Source: Chanos chanos (taxonomy: Eukaryota; Chordata; Actinopteri; Gonorynchiformes; Chanidae). Taken from it: a stretch of 64,000 nt of DNA. The stretch spans positions 40,312,058-40,376,057 of the forward strand of contig NC_044500.1 in NCBI RefSeq assembly GCF_902362185.1, written 5' to 3'. Below the pieces are notes generated by a model, which ran no database searches, was not told the origin of the DNA, and worked only from the letters and a program-made list of their open reading frames with translations. The position numbers and the translations under genes were made by a program. Positions 30,403-42,412 of this stretch are shown piece after piece; the stretch's first letter is position 1, and each line of letters begins with the position of its first letter.

Positions 30403-31085
30403 ATCGCTGAGAACATTACTGGCTCCAAGAAGTGACCCTCTTTGGAACACACCTGAGTGATATCCACCTATTGCATCTGTATTTTTTTAGTGAGGACATA
30501 AAACTGTCTTAACTATCTTTTATGTAGTTCTTTCTGAATGGTCTGCATTGTCATCATAAATGAATCATAATATTTAGTGTTTGCATACCATGGGTCACTG
30601 TAAGCACTGACAGCGGTCCAGTCTAGATGGTTATTTCAGCATTTGCGATTTAAGCGTAAAACACAGCAGCAATTGAGTCCTGAGAAACATGAAATAGGAC
30701 AGCTACTAATGCGGGATTAAGCACTAATCTGGTGTCTGGAGTGCATGCGCAAAGTGCACGATTGCCGGGGATGAACGAAATGCGTGTAAAGGGTTCTTAA
30801 TATGTGAGACGAAAAAACAACTGGCACTGTTTAAAATAGCGATTTCGGAGCCGAAAAGACCATGAGACCACAGCAGCCAGCAAAACGACTTTCTATTATT
30901 TGTACATATAGAACGTGAAACGTAACGCAGAGATTCAGCAAACTAAAGAGGAGAGGGGTCCAAAGGAACATGTTCGGATTACACAAGGATAGAGTCAAAA
31001 CTGAGTTTCGAGAGATCTGTTTAACACTAACTGAATCGTAATTTTGACTTTTGTCATTTTTAGGAGTGTCAGCTCGGTGATCAAC

Positions 31086-31254
31086 ATGTAAGGTAGGTTT
31101 CTTCTATTTAGACACGAATGTTTGTTAACAGTGGGTTTAATTACGTGGAAGAATGCTTTCGCCCATAAATGCTCACCATTATGTTGACTTCATACTGTTC
31201 AACAACAAAAACAAATTAAATTAGCAAACCACACTCACTTTGGCTGACATAATA
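31086..31254 (+). repeat. Direct duplication, copy A (rassf1 5' region)
   Basis: Starts at ATGTAAGGTAGGTTTCT and ends at CTGACATAATA. It aligns along its length with the segment at 31836-32009 with many substitutions and small gaps (ordering, landmarks and both ends are shared). It begins at the likely splice donor of a noncoding rassf1 exon. Confidence 0.8.
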
Positions 31255-31285
31255 GAACATTGTACGATATACGAATAATTTTACC

Positions 31286-31340
31286 TTAAAGATATTTATT
31301 TATTTGTTTATTTATTTACTTATTTATTTATTTACTTAGA
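31286..31340. repeat. (TTTA)n microsatellite
   Basis: A tetranucleotide TTTA array with a few TTTG and CTTA variants, between the two copies of the direct duplication. Confidence 0.85.
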
Positions 31341-31835
31341 GGATGACCTAGTTGCCTGTGGCTTCCTGCCATTTCTCAGTTTAGTTAGTATGTCACCGAG
31401 AGCCATCTATCTTTTTGAAGCACATTTGCTCTAAGTGCAATCACTGTTAATTTATTTTTTAAAAGTGAAAAGATTAATAGAAATAGTAATATAGTTAATT
31501 TATGTGATTAAAGGAAATTTGGAGAATGTGGAAAGTGTGTTTCAACACAAATATTGTGTTATACTGGTGTGTTCCATGTGGAAGATGATGTGAGAATTGT
31601 GTGTTCCAGTATGATGACAGAGTTAGATACTGAAATCTACATTCAGTGCCTTCCATGTGTCATTTGCTTATTTTCTATTCATTATATCAACATTCTTGGT
31701 TAGTTCAAATCACTTTTATTACTGAGGTGCATTCACATTTTCTGCCTCCTGTCAGAAATGTGACATATCTAGATATCTTTTTGTCCTGAAGAGATCATAT
31801 TGCTTTTTACTGATTTACTTCCACAACAAAAAAAA

Positions 31836-32009
31836 ATGTAAGGTAGGTTTCTCTTGTTTTGACATAGATGTTTGTCAACAAGTTCAATTAAGTAGAAGAA
31901 TTTATTCTTTCCCCCATAACTACTTAGCATTTTGTTCATTTTGCCTGTTAAGAAACATAAACAAACTGAAGTCATAAACAAGTTACATTCATTCTGGTTG
32001 ACATAATAA
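31836..32009 (+). repeat. Direct duplication, copy B (rassf1 5' region)
   Basis: Second copy of the segment at 31086-31254, offset by 750 bases in the same orientation. Shared landmarks are ATGTAAGGTAGGTTTCT at the start, a CCCATAA block in the middle, and GGTTGACATAATA (GGCTGACATAATA in copy A) at the end. Confidence 0.8.
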
Positions 32010-32602
32010 GGTCAACAAAGTATCCCCAGCAATGATAAAAACCCACAACATTATTGCAAGGGATTAACTTTAACCACTTTCAGCTGTAACCTACCATATT
32101 GATATAATCTTACCAAATTGTCATTTAATCATATTTAATCTCTGTGTTTTTTTTTTTATTTCTTATATTAATCCAAATGTGGTTGAATGGACAGAAGAAG
32201 TATTTCCTGGCATGAGACAAAGAGAAGATTTAGCTTCAGCGAGCTGTTTTGTCATACTGGTATCATATGCATTTTGTTTTGGCAAAATTTCACTGCAAGT
32301 CGTCTGACATAGTTGAAATCTGTTATATTTTTCTGACGCTTGCTGATTTTGGAAACTTTTGTTTGTATGTAGGGATACCACAATAGGGCCCAGAATCTGG
32401 TCTACCTCTGAGAGGGGAACATTCTGACCTGCATCTTTGGGAGAAACACATAACTTACAGTTATAATCACATATGTAAGCACCTTAGTGCTGAACATGAA
32501 CCATGGTCCTAGACCAGTGACTGTTCGGGGAGTAGTGTAATCCCATCCTCACTCAGGGAATTGACATCTGACTGGCCACGCTTTGACTGTTCCAGGAACA
32601 GT

Positions 32603-33287
32603 ATGGCACAGTGTGAGCTGATTGAGCTGAAGGACCTCACCTCCGATGACAGGATTGAGCTAGCTCCGATTTCCGAACCTCATCCTCCTTTAACTCCTCG
32701 CCTGGGGAAGCCACCAGAAAAACTTGTGCGTCTGGTGGGTGAGAGCGTGAGTGTGGAGGAGCCAGAATGGTTTACTGGGAGACCTGGGGTAGGCCATGAC
32801 TTTCAGCTCTGCAGCTCTGTTCAGTTCACATGGTGTGACCTGTGTGGGGACTTTATCTGGGGTCTGTACAAACAGGGCCTACGCTGCACCAGTAAGTTCT
32901 CGACATGTCTCTGTGTATTGGTCCAATTACTCATGATATTTTACATTATTTGTTTTAATCTGCATTGTCATGTTTCGTACTGTAAGCACTGCAACTATCT
33001 ATCACATTAGGGTGTCTAATTTTCCAGTTTGTATCACAGCAGTTTTTAATCAGTTTCATGTTTCAGTAAAATTAAGCGCAATGTCTACAGTGTGACCTGC
33101 ACTACTGAAAGAAAAACAGGTCAGAGCATATGTGCCTGCAGTCATGATGAGTGACCAGAATATTATCTATTCACTCTTGCAAGCCTGTGTTTTCCACCGC
33201 TGAATAAACATTGCCATTACGGCTTCATGGCTATCTGGTTCAGTGCAAGCTCAGTTCAAAAGGAAAAGGATGTTTAGGTTGAAACAC

Positions 33288-33334
<47 letters not shown>

Positions 33335-34306
33335 AGATTTTGAAAGCTTATCACATTACTGCTTAAGTAAATGAAGGACATGCCATCTTTTTTTCTGAGC
33401 TCAGTGGTGAGATTAGAAAGGTTTTGGAAAAGTATAGTGCTGTGACAATGGGAGCAATTAGGACTGATGAACTCAAAGCCCCTTGAGTTAAAGTGGAGCA
33501 AGCTATTGTCCAAATCAATTATTCATTCAAGTGAGCCAAAAACTGCGGTCTTCTGTATTTGCAACACTAGGGGACGCTGGAAATCAACTTTGTGTTTGAG
33601 GCTCCAATTGAAATTACAAACTTATTTACAATAGTGTGGTGGACAAGGGTTAGATCATCTTCTTCATGCAAAGCAAAACCATTGAATATAGTCCAAAGAA
33701 AACGTAATATTGTTGTGTTAAAATTGAGCTCTTTCTAAGAGCCATTCAAATCAATAGGCTGTTAGTGTCACAGTTTGGCAGTCTGCGAGTTATACACAAG
33801 TGTCTGTTTATAGTCATTTCCACATCTCTATGTTTTGTTTTGTTTTTTTTCAAGAGCCTATAACACTAGATATTTGTATGTGGAATCAATCACATGAACT
33901 GCTGTGACCAAATATTTTATTCTTTATGAGTTGAAACCAATCTCCATGAGATGAGATTTATGAAGGCTATGCATGTTTATCTGTATTTCAGTGGCCTACA
34001 ATGTAGAATGCAAAGTCCAAGAGCTTTTCTGTTCATGTTTCCCAAGACTGCAGATATACCTGTCACCACCGCTGTCAGGCTTACATTCAACTGGACTGCA
34101 GCTCAAACAGCAACCCAGTCACTGACCAATCAGACTTCACTGAAGATACCATAGAGACAGACACAAATGTGGTAGGAGTGACTTGTTTATCACGGTATCT
34201 GATATTGTCAACTTTTCTGGAAATCAGAATGTTATTCTTGTATCTGTCAGAACAGAAGATGAGTAAAACTGAGGCCAGCCATAACTTTAAGACACAAATG
34301 AATATG

Positions 34307-34355
<49 letters not shown>

Positions 34356-37300
34356 CATTTGCACATAAATATATAATTAAATCTCTCCCTCCCACTCATC
34401 TGTACAGTCTGGTCAGAAGGGGGAAGGTGGTTTACTGCTCTGTCTATATTAGTCTCAATGTGCCATATGCTCTTACAGATTTTATTGCCTTCCTCCTCCA
34501 GCACTGTCAGGTCAGTCACCAGAGGCAATTTATGACAGGGTTGGTGAAGAGAGGTTGCTTAGCAACCATTCAATAAGGCAGCTGTTCAGTTTTTGACACA
34601 GGCTACTGAAGGTATAATGCAAGAAACAAATGGGGCAAAAAACAAAACATTTGTTTTGTAATTTTGTATTTTAGTGCATAAAGAGAGGAGATGTAGATTA
34701 AAATTACGAAGGCTCTCAGAAACACGGATCTAGAGATCTACAAAGATACTAGGCTTTATTAAGGTACATTTAGCGCTTGGACTGTAGGCGTTATCTTAAA
34801 ATGTCCCATCCCTCCTGACAGTCTGAGATATTAACTGCGATGTTTATTAAAATGTCCATTGTCTACGGTCATTATATAGTATTTGCGTAATTACAGTTCA
34901 CAGGCCTACAAGAGGTTATACCGTCTGGAAAAAAAAAACATTTATACCGTCTGTGATTCCGTGAACGCTATAGGTTGATAAGAGGGTTGAGGGAGTGGCC
35001 TGGTTTGTCATGATTACACAAATTATCAGAGAAGCGATAGGATAGGATGCTGATTGCGCTTACGCTAGTGTTTGTTGTACTCTATGGAACAGCTGAGCGA
35101 CGTATGACTTACTAGTCTGTAGTCTTACTAGTTCAGATGCTATCCTAAAGCATAATTTTAGTTTAATATAGGCTCGTTTTTTTTTCTTAGCAATTTTTTT
35201 GGTGAGCAAATTAACTGGACTTGCCCGAGCCATGAGTGGCGATGTTCGTGGCATTGCGCAAACCCCCTCTTTTGAGATGTCATGGGGTAGCACTGCCAGT
35301 AGTGGATATTGCAGCCAGGACGATTCTGATTCCGAACTCGAACACTTTTTTACTGCCCGAACGTCCTTTTTTCGCAAGTCTAAGTGGAATAAGGTAAGAA
35401 TGCTCACTTTTGCTGCCCAGAGTTGGTTTGCTTTTGGTGTTTGCTATGTTTTACGACCTTTAAATTTATCTTTAAGATTTCATACTGCGTGCTGTGGGAT
35501 GTTTAGAGCTATTTAAAAAAAAAACAAAAAACTTTTTAGTGTTCTTTGTTTTCTTAAGTTACAATAAAATCAGAGACGAAATTACTGATGACTCAAGGAT
35601 GATCGCTATGAAAGGACGCTTTACGTTATGGCTTGAATAGATGTTAAGTGAATATTTAGAGATGGGAGGGGGTGCTCTCTGATTCCGGCAGTCGCATGCG
35701 GTTTCACAGGGTTGCCGGCCACTTAACTAAATTAGAAAGCTTTAATAACATTACAGGCTGTGTATATCATGATGCACTAAAGGAAAATCAATTAAAAGCA
35801 ATCAGTTCCAGTTTTTTGTCTTTAGATTTTGTAGACATAGCAGGTTATATCAGCTAAGGAATTATAGGATTGTTTTCCTATAAGTGGATGTCCTATTCCG
35901 CAGTCCAAATAAGCCTCACTGTTTGAAATCACTCTGCAGTAGGTCGAACATTAGTATATGTGCGTTTTTTGTTTTGGAGCCCCCCGCCCCCACCCCCCCA
36001 AAAAAAAGGCATTAATATTTCTATAAATACGTTAAAGATAAAACTATTCTCAGATAACTAGCAAGAGCAAATATAAAAACATACTGAACTAAACAAACAC
36101 ACACAATAATGTTACATTTGCTTATGAGGTATTAGAACTGAAGTTCTATAGAAAGCTGTATAACTATGGTCAGTGTTGGTCAAACTAGCTCCAGACTTGG
36201 TTCTAATGATTTGTACATTAAAAAAAGCCCTCACACAAAAACTGTGATTTTCTTGTAGCGTTTTAGCCTGGCTTATTGTTCTCATGTCCCTGCCCTCCAC
36301 CCTGCCTGCACAGCACAGCTGTCACGTTTGCCAACAAGAAGAAAGTCCATTTCCTGTCCCGCCAGGAACGTCCAGTTTTCAATCTCTATTTTTTCTGAGA
36401 TTATCCGCGCTTGGATTTCAATATTTAAAAATGTGTCTAGCACAAATAGACTCAATACCCTCTTTACAGAGGTATCAAGTGTGTGTGTGTGTGTGTGTGT
36501 GTGTCTGAGAGAGGGGGGGGGGGGGGGACTGCTTGTGCACGGTAACTTCCTCCCTTCTATTTTTGTAAAGGAGGTGGGGTTGCTGTGTTCTGTCTCACTG
36601 AGCAGGAGGTAAAAATGCCTCATTATATCACCCACAGGATCTGACTGTGGGCTACTGAATGTAGTATTTAATTATCATTGCTTATGTAATCAACTTCTGC
36701 CACTTAAGCTTAATGAGACATAACTTTCTATAGATACACCAAACGGACAAATGTAGTTTTTTAGTGTTGCCTTTTCCTTGCATTTTTGTCGTACCATCAT
36801 CTGTCAGGCAGAGACTAAGGAGACGTCTGTGTAAAAAGGCTGTGTGAAAAGAATATAGAGCTCTGGTAGCTACTACAAAGATTATTCTTGGAACGCTGAC
36901 ATTTGTCTCTTGATACAGGATGAACAGATTGACTGGGGTAAACAGCAGTTATCCATCAGTGAGATTCAGCAGAAGGTGAAGGAGTATAATGCTCAAATCA
37001 ACAGCAACCTCTACATGATTCTTGTAAGTGAACTCACCATTATGTAACACACACACACACGCACACACACACACATACACGCCACTCTTTGTTTTAAGAC
37101 AATATTGTGTTAATGTTTCCTTGTAAAGTCCTGCACCATATTTATCTAGTGGTTTTAATTTGATTTCTCTCAATGTATGTTCAGAATCGAGACGGCACAT
37201 ACACAGGCTTCATTAAGGTCCAGTTCAAACTAGCCCGGCCTGTGTCACTTCCCCCACCTCGGAAAACGACGTTAGTGCAAGATGGAGGCTGGCTGCAGTA

Positions 37301-38134
37301 CAAGGGACTTAAACGTTGCACCTCATTCTATCTCCCCAAGGACACAACTAAGCATCTTCATATCAGCTCACAAACAAGAGTCCGGGAAGTCATCGAAGCA
37401 CTGCTCAACAAGTTTACAGTTGTGGACAACCCAGCAAAGTTTGCTCTGTTTGAACGTGGTGAACGAGACAATCAAAGTATGCCCAAAAAGCTACTCGTTA
37501 TTCATAGCGTAATCGAAGCTGTTTTTCTTCCTTAAAATACTCACTCTTGTCCCGTATCATCGTCTCCTGTATTTCTCAGTGTACCAACGCAAGTTGTCTG
37601 ACGATGAGCGTCCACTTCGCCTTCGTCTGTGTGCTGGGCCAAGTGAACAAGTTCTCAGCTTTGTGCTCAAAGAGAATGAAACTGGAGAGGTTAATGTGAG
37701 TATTAATGTTTTAAAGAAACATGTAGACACGTCTTTATAGGTGAAAATGTCATCACGCTATCCCCCCATTTTCCATAAACCCCAGCTCAGGTTCCCAGGG
37801 GGCAGGAACTGAACTTCTCTCTGCTGTTTTTGCTAAGTCATGTAAATACAGAGCGAGAAGGAAACCAAATTCAAAATTAAGAGAGTCTGAGTTAAGTATG
37901 TTAGAAATACTTCAGATTGATCAGGCAGGTGAGATCTAATTAAAAAGAGAATTAGACTCTTTAACTTTTCTTTTTACCACACAGTGGGATGCCTTTAGCC
38001 TTCCTGAGCTAAGTAATTTCCTGCGGATTCTTCAACGTGAGGAGGAAGACCACGTCCGACAGATCGCACAGCGCTATGCCATTGCACGACAGAAGATAAC
38101 GGAGGCTTTGGAGAACATAAGCACACCTGGTTGA
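32603..38134 (+). CDS. rassf1: Ras association domain family member 1, isoform A type (complete)
   Basis: RASSF1A is a microtubule-associated, non-enzymatic scaffold that links Ras-type GTPases and death receptors to the MST/Hippo kinases; loss of expression is common in human cancers. Exons 32603-32891, 34047-34171, 36919-37023, 37185-37476, 37580-37695 and 37985-38134 join in phase to about 358 residues (human isoform A about 340). The N terminus MAQCELIELKDL matches the human ELIELREL region. A complete C1 zinc finger spans the first splice junction (HDFQLC to IQLDC); its His/Cys spacing is exactly H-x12-C-x2-C-x13-C-x2-C-x4-H-x2-C-x7-C, which confirms that junction. A RalGDS/AF6 Ras-association domain follows (from about DGTYTGFIKVQ), and the C-terminal SARAH helix (LPELSNFLRILQREEED) binds MST kinases. 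The gene is followed closely by tusc2, as in mammals. Confidence 0.95.
33289..33333. repeat. (GA)n microsatellite
   Basis: GA dinucleotide array in the first coding intron of rassf1A. Confidence 0.9.
34310..34354. repeat. (CT)n(GT)n compound microsatellite
   Basis: A CT array followed directly by a GT array in the rassf1 intron after exon 2. Open frames on both strands here are translated repeat. Confidence 0.9.
34900..35231 (+). promoter_or_regulatory. Putative internal promoter for the rassf1 C-type isoform
   Basis: The segment directly upstream of the C-type first exon lies inside the rassf1A gene. In mammals RASSF1C is made from a separate internal promoter, so one is expected here. No TATA box or start site can be fixed, and the region is not obviously CpG-rich. 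The call rests on gene architecture only. Confidence 0.4.
35232..38134 (+). CDS. rassf1: RASSF1 isoform C type, alternative first exon
   Basis: The C-type first exon is 35232-35393. It encodes MSGDVRGIAQTPSFEMSWGS followed by a block with SSGYCSQDDSDSELEHFFTART, closely matching the start of human RASSF1C (APSFEMTWSSTTSSGYCSQ). It ends at a GTAAGA donor in phase 0 and joins the shared exons 36919-37023, 37185-37476, 37580-37695 and 37985-38134, giving about 274 residues (human about 270). It lacks the C1 zinc finger but keeps the Ras-association and SARAH domains, so it should bind MST kinases without the N-terminal functions of isoform A. The matching phase of both alternative first halves at 36919 is strong evidence that both forms are used. 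Confidence 0.93.
36479..36527. repeat. (GT)n array followed by a G run
   Basis: A GT dinucleotide array, a short GAGA spacer, then about 15 G, in the rassf1 intron downstream of the C-type first exon. Confidence 0.9.
37050..37078. repeat. (CA)n microsatellite
   Basis: Short CA array in the small rassf1 intron after the exon ending at 37023. Confidence 0.9.
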
Positions 38135-41100
38135 TAAGACGTGGAGTGAACACATGTACCTCAGACTAACATGTTGTGGGATAGTTTGGCTATCTCAATC
38201 CAAAGACTGAATGGTAGCAACAGGACAGGGCATGTCTCCTCCCTTAGTCAGTAGTAAATGAGGGAGAGGGGGGACAGAAAGGGAACGTTGAAAAACAGAT
38301 GAAGAATATTTTCATTAAAGAATGACTGTGCACTGGAGATAAGGGTGGCTTGGATGATTAGCTGATATTAAAATTCATGGGCTACCCTTATCACATCAAA
38401 ACTGGATATTGTTCATTTTATAGATGCACTAAACTAATATATGTACCATTCAGGTGTCTGTGAAAAGTGTTATTTTCCTACATGTCCTATATGTTTGTGT
38501 TTCAACAATGGTGTCTGTTCTCTGAATGTATACAAGACAGTCTAGTTTGCCACATCTCTGACAGCTGTTCACACCTCTAATATACTATAAGTTAGAATTT
38601 ATTTGTCTGAGCATTTAGTTTTTCTGTGAAGTTGTCATTTGTAAATGTCCCTCTTTATCATACAGTTTTGTCTCATAATAACAATAATATAAGTCAAACT
38701 TCACCAGTGACCCTCAAAATTGCACCCCATTGCTGAATAATGCATGTTAGGACTCCATCATGAACAGTAAAGTGATCTTCCAAGAAGTCCATAACTCACA
38801 TTCTTCAGCGCTTGGTAAAGATAATTACTATGAAGTAGTGGATGTATGGCACTACAAAGGGCATACCTAGATCAGGATATCACTTCAAACTAAGTAATCA
38901 CCTGAGATGACTGATCAAAGAGACTGCAGGGAGATTAATGGCAACTTTTAAAGAGCCTCTTCCAAGGCTGGTCACAAGTGCGCACAAGATTAAACGCCCC
39001 AGACTCTCCGTTGTTTCTTCTGTAACAAGACCCAAGAAACCCATGCTTGAATTCTATAGTCATGTGGCCAAAAGATTTGTGTTCCGATTAAAGTTAAGTG
39101 GAATATGTTAGGGTAAATGTGTCTCTGGTTTTTCCATGAAATGAAACTATGGCATAGGTTGATGGCTAATATGACACAGAAACATGTGCTCAGGTTGTGC
39201 TCTTTGTCCTCCATCAACCAGATTTAAAAATACATAGAATGATATGCAAATCGTTAACTGAAGTTAAATTATCTCAATTAATTTAAAGTAACTTCTCAGT
39301 AATTTCATTGGTATATAAATAGAAACAGTCATGCTAAGTAATACTGTCAGGAAATTTTAACAGTTTGCTCTTAACTATATGAAGACAGTTGCAGTAAGAC
39401 TGTAAGCTACTGTGAATACTGAAATGTAATCAACAAATTTAATGACAAGAGAGAGAGAGAGAGCACAAACATGAATGTTTGAGGCATAATGAAATCAAAC
39501 AATGGACAAAATAAGTAACTGTTTTCAAATCACAATGAATGTAGACGTGTCATCTCCCTTTAGGTAAGACTTCTTTGATGGCTGTGACACAACATGAGAC
39601 CAGAGGTGGCAAAAGTAAAAGTAGAAGTGCTTTTGCTTAAAAAAAAAAGTACTCTGAGTTAAACTGACAACCATTTTTGGAAATTGTAAGCAAGTGACTA
39701 TTTCACTCTTACTTAACTATTATTCAGGAGGGATATTTTAACTCTGTTTAGAATATTTTTTTTAAGCAAAAGTACTTCTACTTTTACTTTTGCCACCTCT
39801 GCATGTGACTGTGCCATTAATTTGCATTTATCTCTCCAGATAGATATCCAACATTTTATTGGTGCCAGCCAGAAAATAATCCAATATTCAGAAATAAATG
39901 TATATGTTTTCATTTAGGGTTTATTTAAAAAAAAAAGAAAGAAAGAAAGAAAACTGACATTAATTAATTATTATCTGCACGTTTTTCTGTGGATGTTTTC
40001 ATGACATTTGAACGACTTTCAGAATTTAATTTACCTTTCTTGTAGTTCGTGAAGGGAAAAACAATTAGCTGGAGATCAATTTAGACTAAATTTCACCTTT
40101 GTGCAGTTCTTGAAATATGCTCATCTTTTCAAACTAAGTCTGGAGACAAAAATGAACGTCGCCGAGTTACATTTTGAAATATTTAGACCTGAGCACATAA
40201 CTTTAAAATGTGAATGAGCGCGGGCGGAAAGTAAGGACTTTTGTTTAGAAAATATTCCAGAGCAGTCAACACCATTTCCGGTTTGTGCTGTTGCTTGTTC
40301 TTAGAGGCTTCATAACACACTACAGCAATCCATTTACTGTACTGTACCAGCTAGCCGATGACAGTAGGAAGCTGACTTGATTGCCAAACAATAACTGTGA
40401 TATCCATCAGAGCTCAACAAGGTACGTATTTTGTTTCCTCCTCGTGCGATTAAGATATTTTTATGAATCGAATTTCATGCTGATTTTTATGTCTCTAGAC
40501 ATAAACATCATACACCTGGCTTCCTTGGTAGAGTGAGCCACCATATTGCACGGATTTAGCTGAGCTGGATCAGATTGCTAGGTCAGTGTATTGGCAAATT
40601 TGACTACGTAAAATTGGTACAAGGACACCTCCTTGCCCTAAAACGAATTTACTATACTCAGAAAACCAAAGTAATGCACACAACTGTGAACTTAAAACAG
40701 CAGCACGAGGACCTCGTTACTTTTGCTGCTGTGATATACTCCTAAGGCCTAATTGATAATGCTAGCTAACTGTAAGCTTTTGCTTAGCCGTGACTAACCA
40801 TTGAATGTACGCTAAAGTCATTTGTTCTGAGGTCAGTTACATACCATAAAATGATGTCATTTGAAATCATAAACGCTTATCTGTGCTAACGTTTTCTATT
40901 TTGTAGCAGCAGTTCTGTATAGCCTCTACCCAAACGTGGTACGTAACCATTGTTAGCGTGTAAGGCTTCAAACAATCGAACAACTGTTTATCTGAGGAAG
41001 TCATGGTGTTTTGATAATTTAAACGAATATTCTTTTAATGTACCAGCTTGCGTAATCATTTGTCTCTCCCCTCTTTGTTCTGTGTCAGCTTCCATTTCTA

Positions 41101-41397
41101 GTTTAAATATCTGTTTTTAAAATCTCGGACACTAAACAGTTAACTCCAATTTTATTTTGTCATTGTCCAAATTACTTCCTATTAAAATTTTAAAATATAG
41201 TTTAAAGAGTTTCATGCTGAAATGCATAACATTATAAGCAACTTATTGTTCACTTCATGTTTTCCTCCATTAGGTGTAATTGATGGATCAACTCTAGCAC
41301 TGAGTAGCTCTTAGCACCAGGTCATCAGTGTCCTTACAGGGAATCACGTCTCTTACTAGTGTGCACTTGCCAACAAAATAATGTCCAGTGGTTGAAG
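38135..41397. other. rassf1 3' UTR and upstream region of tusc2
   Basis: A candidate ATTAAA polyadenylation signal for rassf1 lies at 38314-38319, about 180 bases after the stop. Apart from a hAT-type MITE at 39601-39801, nothing is recognisable up to about 40.2 kb. A likely noncoding tusc2 exon ends near 40420 (CTCAACAAG then GTACGT), and the exon with the tusc2 ATG appears to begin after an acceptor at 41273 (CATTAG). Confidence 0.5.
39601..39801. mobile_element. 201-bp hAT-type MITE with target-site duplication
   Basis: The element starts CAGAGGTGGCAAAAGTAAAA and ends with its inverse (ending TTTTGCCACCTCTG). The terminal inverted repeats match over about 38 bases with one difference. It is flanked by eight-base direct repeats, CATGAGAC on the left (39593-39600) and CATGTGAC on the right (39802-39809), identical at seven of eight positions. 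CAGAGGTG-type ends and eight-base duplications are hallmarks of hAT elements, including the Tol2 group in fish. It has no coding capacity. Confidence 0.9.
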
Positions 41398-42412
41398 ATG
41401 GGAGGTAGCAGCTCCAAATCAAAAGGCTATTGGCCTTTTGGTGGTTCAGGCAGTGGTGATGAGCCAACCAAAGAGGGAAATGAGCAGTCCCTGGCAAGAG
41501 TCCGAAGCTTCCGAAACGCGACTCCCTTCGTGTTTACTAGAAGAGGGTAAATATAGCTTTGAGACATATTATGGTGGAAATCACAAGGGCTCGGCACATT
41601 GGAGTTGTATATCTGTATGACTGAGATATGTTTTGTAAGGATTTAAATACGTATGTATGTATAATATGACATGCGTAGCATTATATTGTACAAGATGTGT
41701 TGTTCACACTGTTGTAAGGAAAAACATTTTCCACACACTTTCTGTACTTGGTATTTAGTTTTCATGATAGCTTTCCCAAGCTGAGGAAGTCCACTATTGG
41801 TAAACAGTGCTCTAGTGAAATCATGTACATCCTAGTTGTGTAAGTCTTGTGTAGTCCTACAGTTTTGTGTACTCTGTACATTTGCAGCTCTATGTTCTTT
41901 GATGAGGATGGAGATCTGGCTCATGAATTCTATGAGGAGACAGTGGTGACGAAGAATGGACGAAAGAAAGTGAAGTTGAAGAGAATACAGAAGAACCTCA
42001 TACCTCAGGTGAGTGACAGTTCTCATAGTTACTGTTGTTCTACGATTTTAGCCAATCAGAGCATCACCTTGTTCCTGCATGCATACATTTTCCTCAAGCC
42101 GCTTAGTATCCCAACTTAGGAAAAGCAGTAACTAATGTTATTTTTGTTTTGGGGTGGCAAACAAAGGAAACAAAACAAATTTTGTCATAAAAAGGATATT
42201 TTTCAACTGGGGGAAATCTTAAAACAAAACAAAACAAACAAAAAAAGCCAGACAGTAAATCCACTCTAATCACACCCCCATTACCTTATTCCTGTAAATT
42301 TTCTTTTTACTTACCCTTTATTCTGTCTCCCTTCATCTTTCCACAGGGGATAATTAAGTTAGATCACCCTTGCATCCATGTAGATTTTCCAGTTGTCATC
42401 TGTGAAGTTTGA
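41398..42412 (+). CDS. tusc2: Tumour suppressor candidate 2 (FUS1), small myristoylated protein (complete)
   Basis: TUSC2 is a small, mostly mitochondrial protein reported to affect calcium handling, apoptosis and immune-cell function; its biochemical activity is not settled. Three exons, 41398-41546, 41888-42008 and 42347-42412, join in phase to 111 residues (human 110). The N terminus MGGSSSK has Gly2 and Ser/Lys as expected for N-myristoylation. The core FTRRGSMFFDEDGDLAHEF and the C-terminal block NLIPQGIIKLDHP with HVDFPV are almost unchanged from human, while the segment around residues 10-40 is more diverged. It follows rassf1 in the same orientation, as in mammals, which supports orthology. 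Confidence 0.95.

Larger units (their letters stand above)
28182..32602. other. Divergent intergenic region upstream of cyb561d2 and rassf1
   Basis: This holds the cyb561d2 promoter side on the left and the rassf1 A-type 5' region on the right. A probable noncoding rassf1 exon ends near 31092 (CATGTAAG then GTAGGT), and the exon with the rassf1A start codon begins after a TTCCAG acceptor at 32595, seven bases before the ATG. Between them are microsatellites, a short tandem repeat near 29290-29417 and a diverged direct duplication. No other protein-coding exon is convincing. Confidence 0.5.
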
